From Clostridiales bacterium (GTDB lineage Bacteria; Bacillota; Clostridia; Oscillospirales; Oscillospiraceae): a stretch of DNA of 51,035 bases. The stretch spans positions 82,677-133,711 of the forward strand of contig JAAVHX010000008.1 of assembly GCA_014799475.1 (NCBI GenBank), read 5' to 3'. The position numbers and the translations under genes were made by a program. The notes under the pieces were generated by a model, which searched no databases, was not told the DNA's origin, and was given only the letters and a program-made list of their open reading frames with translations. This document shows, piece after piece, positions 50,307 through 51,035 of the stretch (position 1 is its first letter; every line of letters starts with the position of its first letter).

Positions 50307-51014
50307 TCATCTCCGCCAGCTGAAAACGGTCATCTGGTCGTAACCGTTAGCATACCAGGGCTTATCGAACCAGTCGTAATACTTCCATTCATCATTCTCT
50401 TCGTGGCCAAGCTCTTCGCTCCATAGGCGGATCTCCCCACTGTCCATCAAAACATAGATGGTGTGGTAGTTATGCCCATACCCGCTGTATCCGCCGCCGT
50501 TGGGAAGCTCCTGCTCGAGATACCAGCCGAAATCCTCCGGAACGCCGCCGAGGATCAGGGAACTCATGAGGTTGGTTTCCGGGTCGAGGTACTCGACGAT
50601 ATAGGGTGTCTCCTCATCAATGAGGTCGGTGATGTCGGTGCGTTTCCCGTTGAGTACCAACCAGAGACGGCCGTCCTCCAGAACAAGGGGATCCTCCGGG
50701 AAGGCATTGGACAAATCGGCATATACATGGCGATTCGGGCCGCTCATATTGACGTCGGCCCACAGGGTGCCGCCGGTGAAAAGTTGAAATGTATTCTGGG
50801 GCTGACCTGCCGCAACGCACAGCAGGCACCCCGCCGCCAGCGCCGCCGCGATCAGCACCTTGGTCAGCGGCGGCATCCGCTTCCTCTTCGCCGGGGCGGC
50901 CTGGGCCAGCACCCGATCCTTCACCGCCTGGGTATCGGCGGCGCTTCCCCCCTCGGGGAAAAATTCTGTGTCCGTGTATTCATCCATGAGCCTGGAAATC
51001 TCCAGCCGTTTCAT
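50307..51014 (-). CDS. Single-pass membrane protein, anti-sigma-like
   Basis: 235 aa from the ATG at 51014, with AAAGGAAGG at proper spacing; an ATG two codons earlier is too close to it. An acidic cytoplasmic N-terminus (LEISRLMDEYTDTEFFPEG) and basic stretch precede one transmembrane helix (PLTKVLIAAALAAGCLLCVAAG, about 48-69). An aromatic, beta-rich outside domain follows (VYADLSNAFPEDPLVLEDGRLWLVLNGKRTDITDLI). This resembles ECF anti-sigma-associated membrane proteins of Clostridia, but no zinc motif or sigma gene is visible; a sigma gene could lie beyond the window edge. Confidence 0.6.
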   Translation of the reverse strand: MKRLEISRLMDEYTDTEFFPEGGSAADTQAVKDRVLAQAAPAKRKRMPPLTKVLIAAALAAGCLLCVAAGQPQNTFQLFTGGTLWADVNMSGPNRHVYADLSNAFPEDPLVLEDGRLWLVLNGKRTDITDLIDEETPYIVEYLDPETNLMSSLILGGVPEDFGWYLEQELPNGGGYSGYGHNYHTIYVLMDSGEIRLWSEELGHEENDEWKYYDWFDKPWYANGYDQMTVFSWRR

Positions 51015-51035
51015 ATCCATACCCTTCCTTTCGCA

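Overview
The window is a high-GC Firmicutes chromosome segment around the replication origin, most likely from a gut Clostridia of the Oscillospiraceae/Ruminococcaceae type. This is inferred from gene order (rpmH-rnpA-yidD-yidC-jag / dnaA-dnaN-yaaA-recF-remB-gyrB-gyrA), from HemZ, a T-box, RemB, Noc and ParABS, and from protein style. No 16S rRNA gene is present, so the genus is not settled.

Layout. (1) 1-3836: a defence-like accessory stretch. It holds the 3' part of an adenosine-deaminase-fold protein resembling RdrB of RADAR, a broken large serine recombinase, and a very AT-rich OLD-family ATPase/TOPRIM nuclease gene. (2) 3837-13867: a ~10 kb integrative element inserted at the 3' end of tRNA-Val(CAC), bounded by a 47-bp direct repeat. 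It carries a tyrosine integrase, a small serine resolvase, two XRE regulators, a lipoprotein, a truncated beta-helix exoprotein, a SprT-like protein, ribbon-helix-helix and small zinc/EF-hand-like proteins, a possible replication initiator, and two structured non-coding stretches. (3) 13822-14120: three tRNA genes (Met, Glu, Val), minus strand. (4) 14204-20374: hemZ, an MBL hydrolase, then the jag-yidC-yidD-rnpA-rpmH operon and an HD hydrolase, all minus strand. (5) 20491-31291: dnaA, putative oriC, dnaN, yaaA, recF, a small regulated gene pair, remB, gyrB, gyrA, rnhA, mostly plus strand. (6) 31311-48752: small paralogous ORFs, then a long minus-strand block: aspS, ECF sigma/anti-sigma, hisS, rdgB-like (behind a T-box), mgsA, minD-like, rsmG, serS, two paralogous membrane coiled-coil proteins, parB, parA, noc, yitT. 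(7) 48911-51020: xpt (plus), tadA and an anti-sigma-like membrane protein (minus).

Themes. The origin-proximal block combines replication initiation, gyrase, envelope biogenesis and chromosome segregation. Six parS sites lie at 43-50.3 kb. Five of them sit at the edge of an interspersed repeat family ending in GGGGGCCCC, and one such repeat lies in frame inside a coding sequence. Other repeat families (nested palindromes with compensatory changes, AT-rich hairpins, partial gene-end duplications at rnhA and aspS) fill the intergenic spaces. The aspS-to-yitT block would be transcribed head-on to replication if the origin is at dnaA/dnaN.
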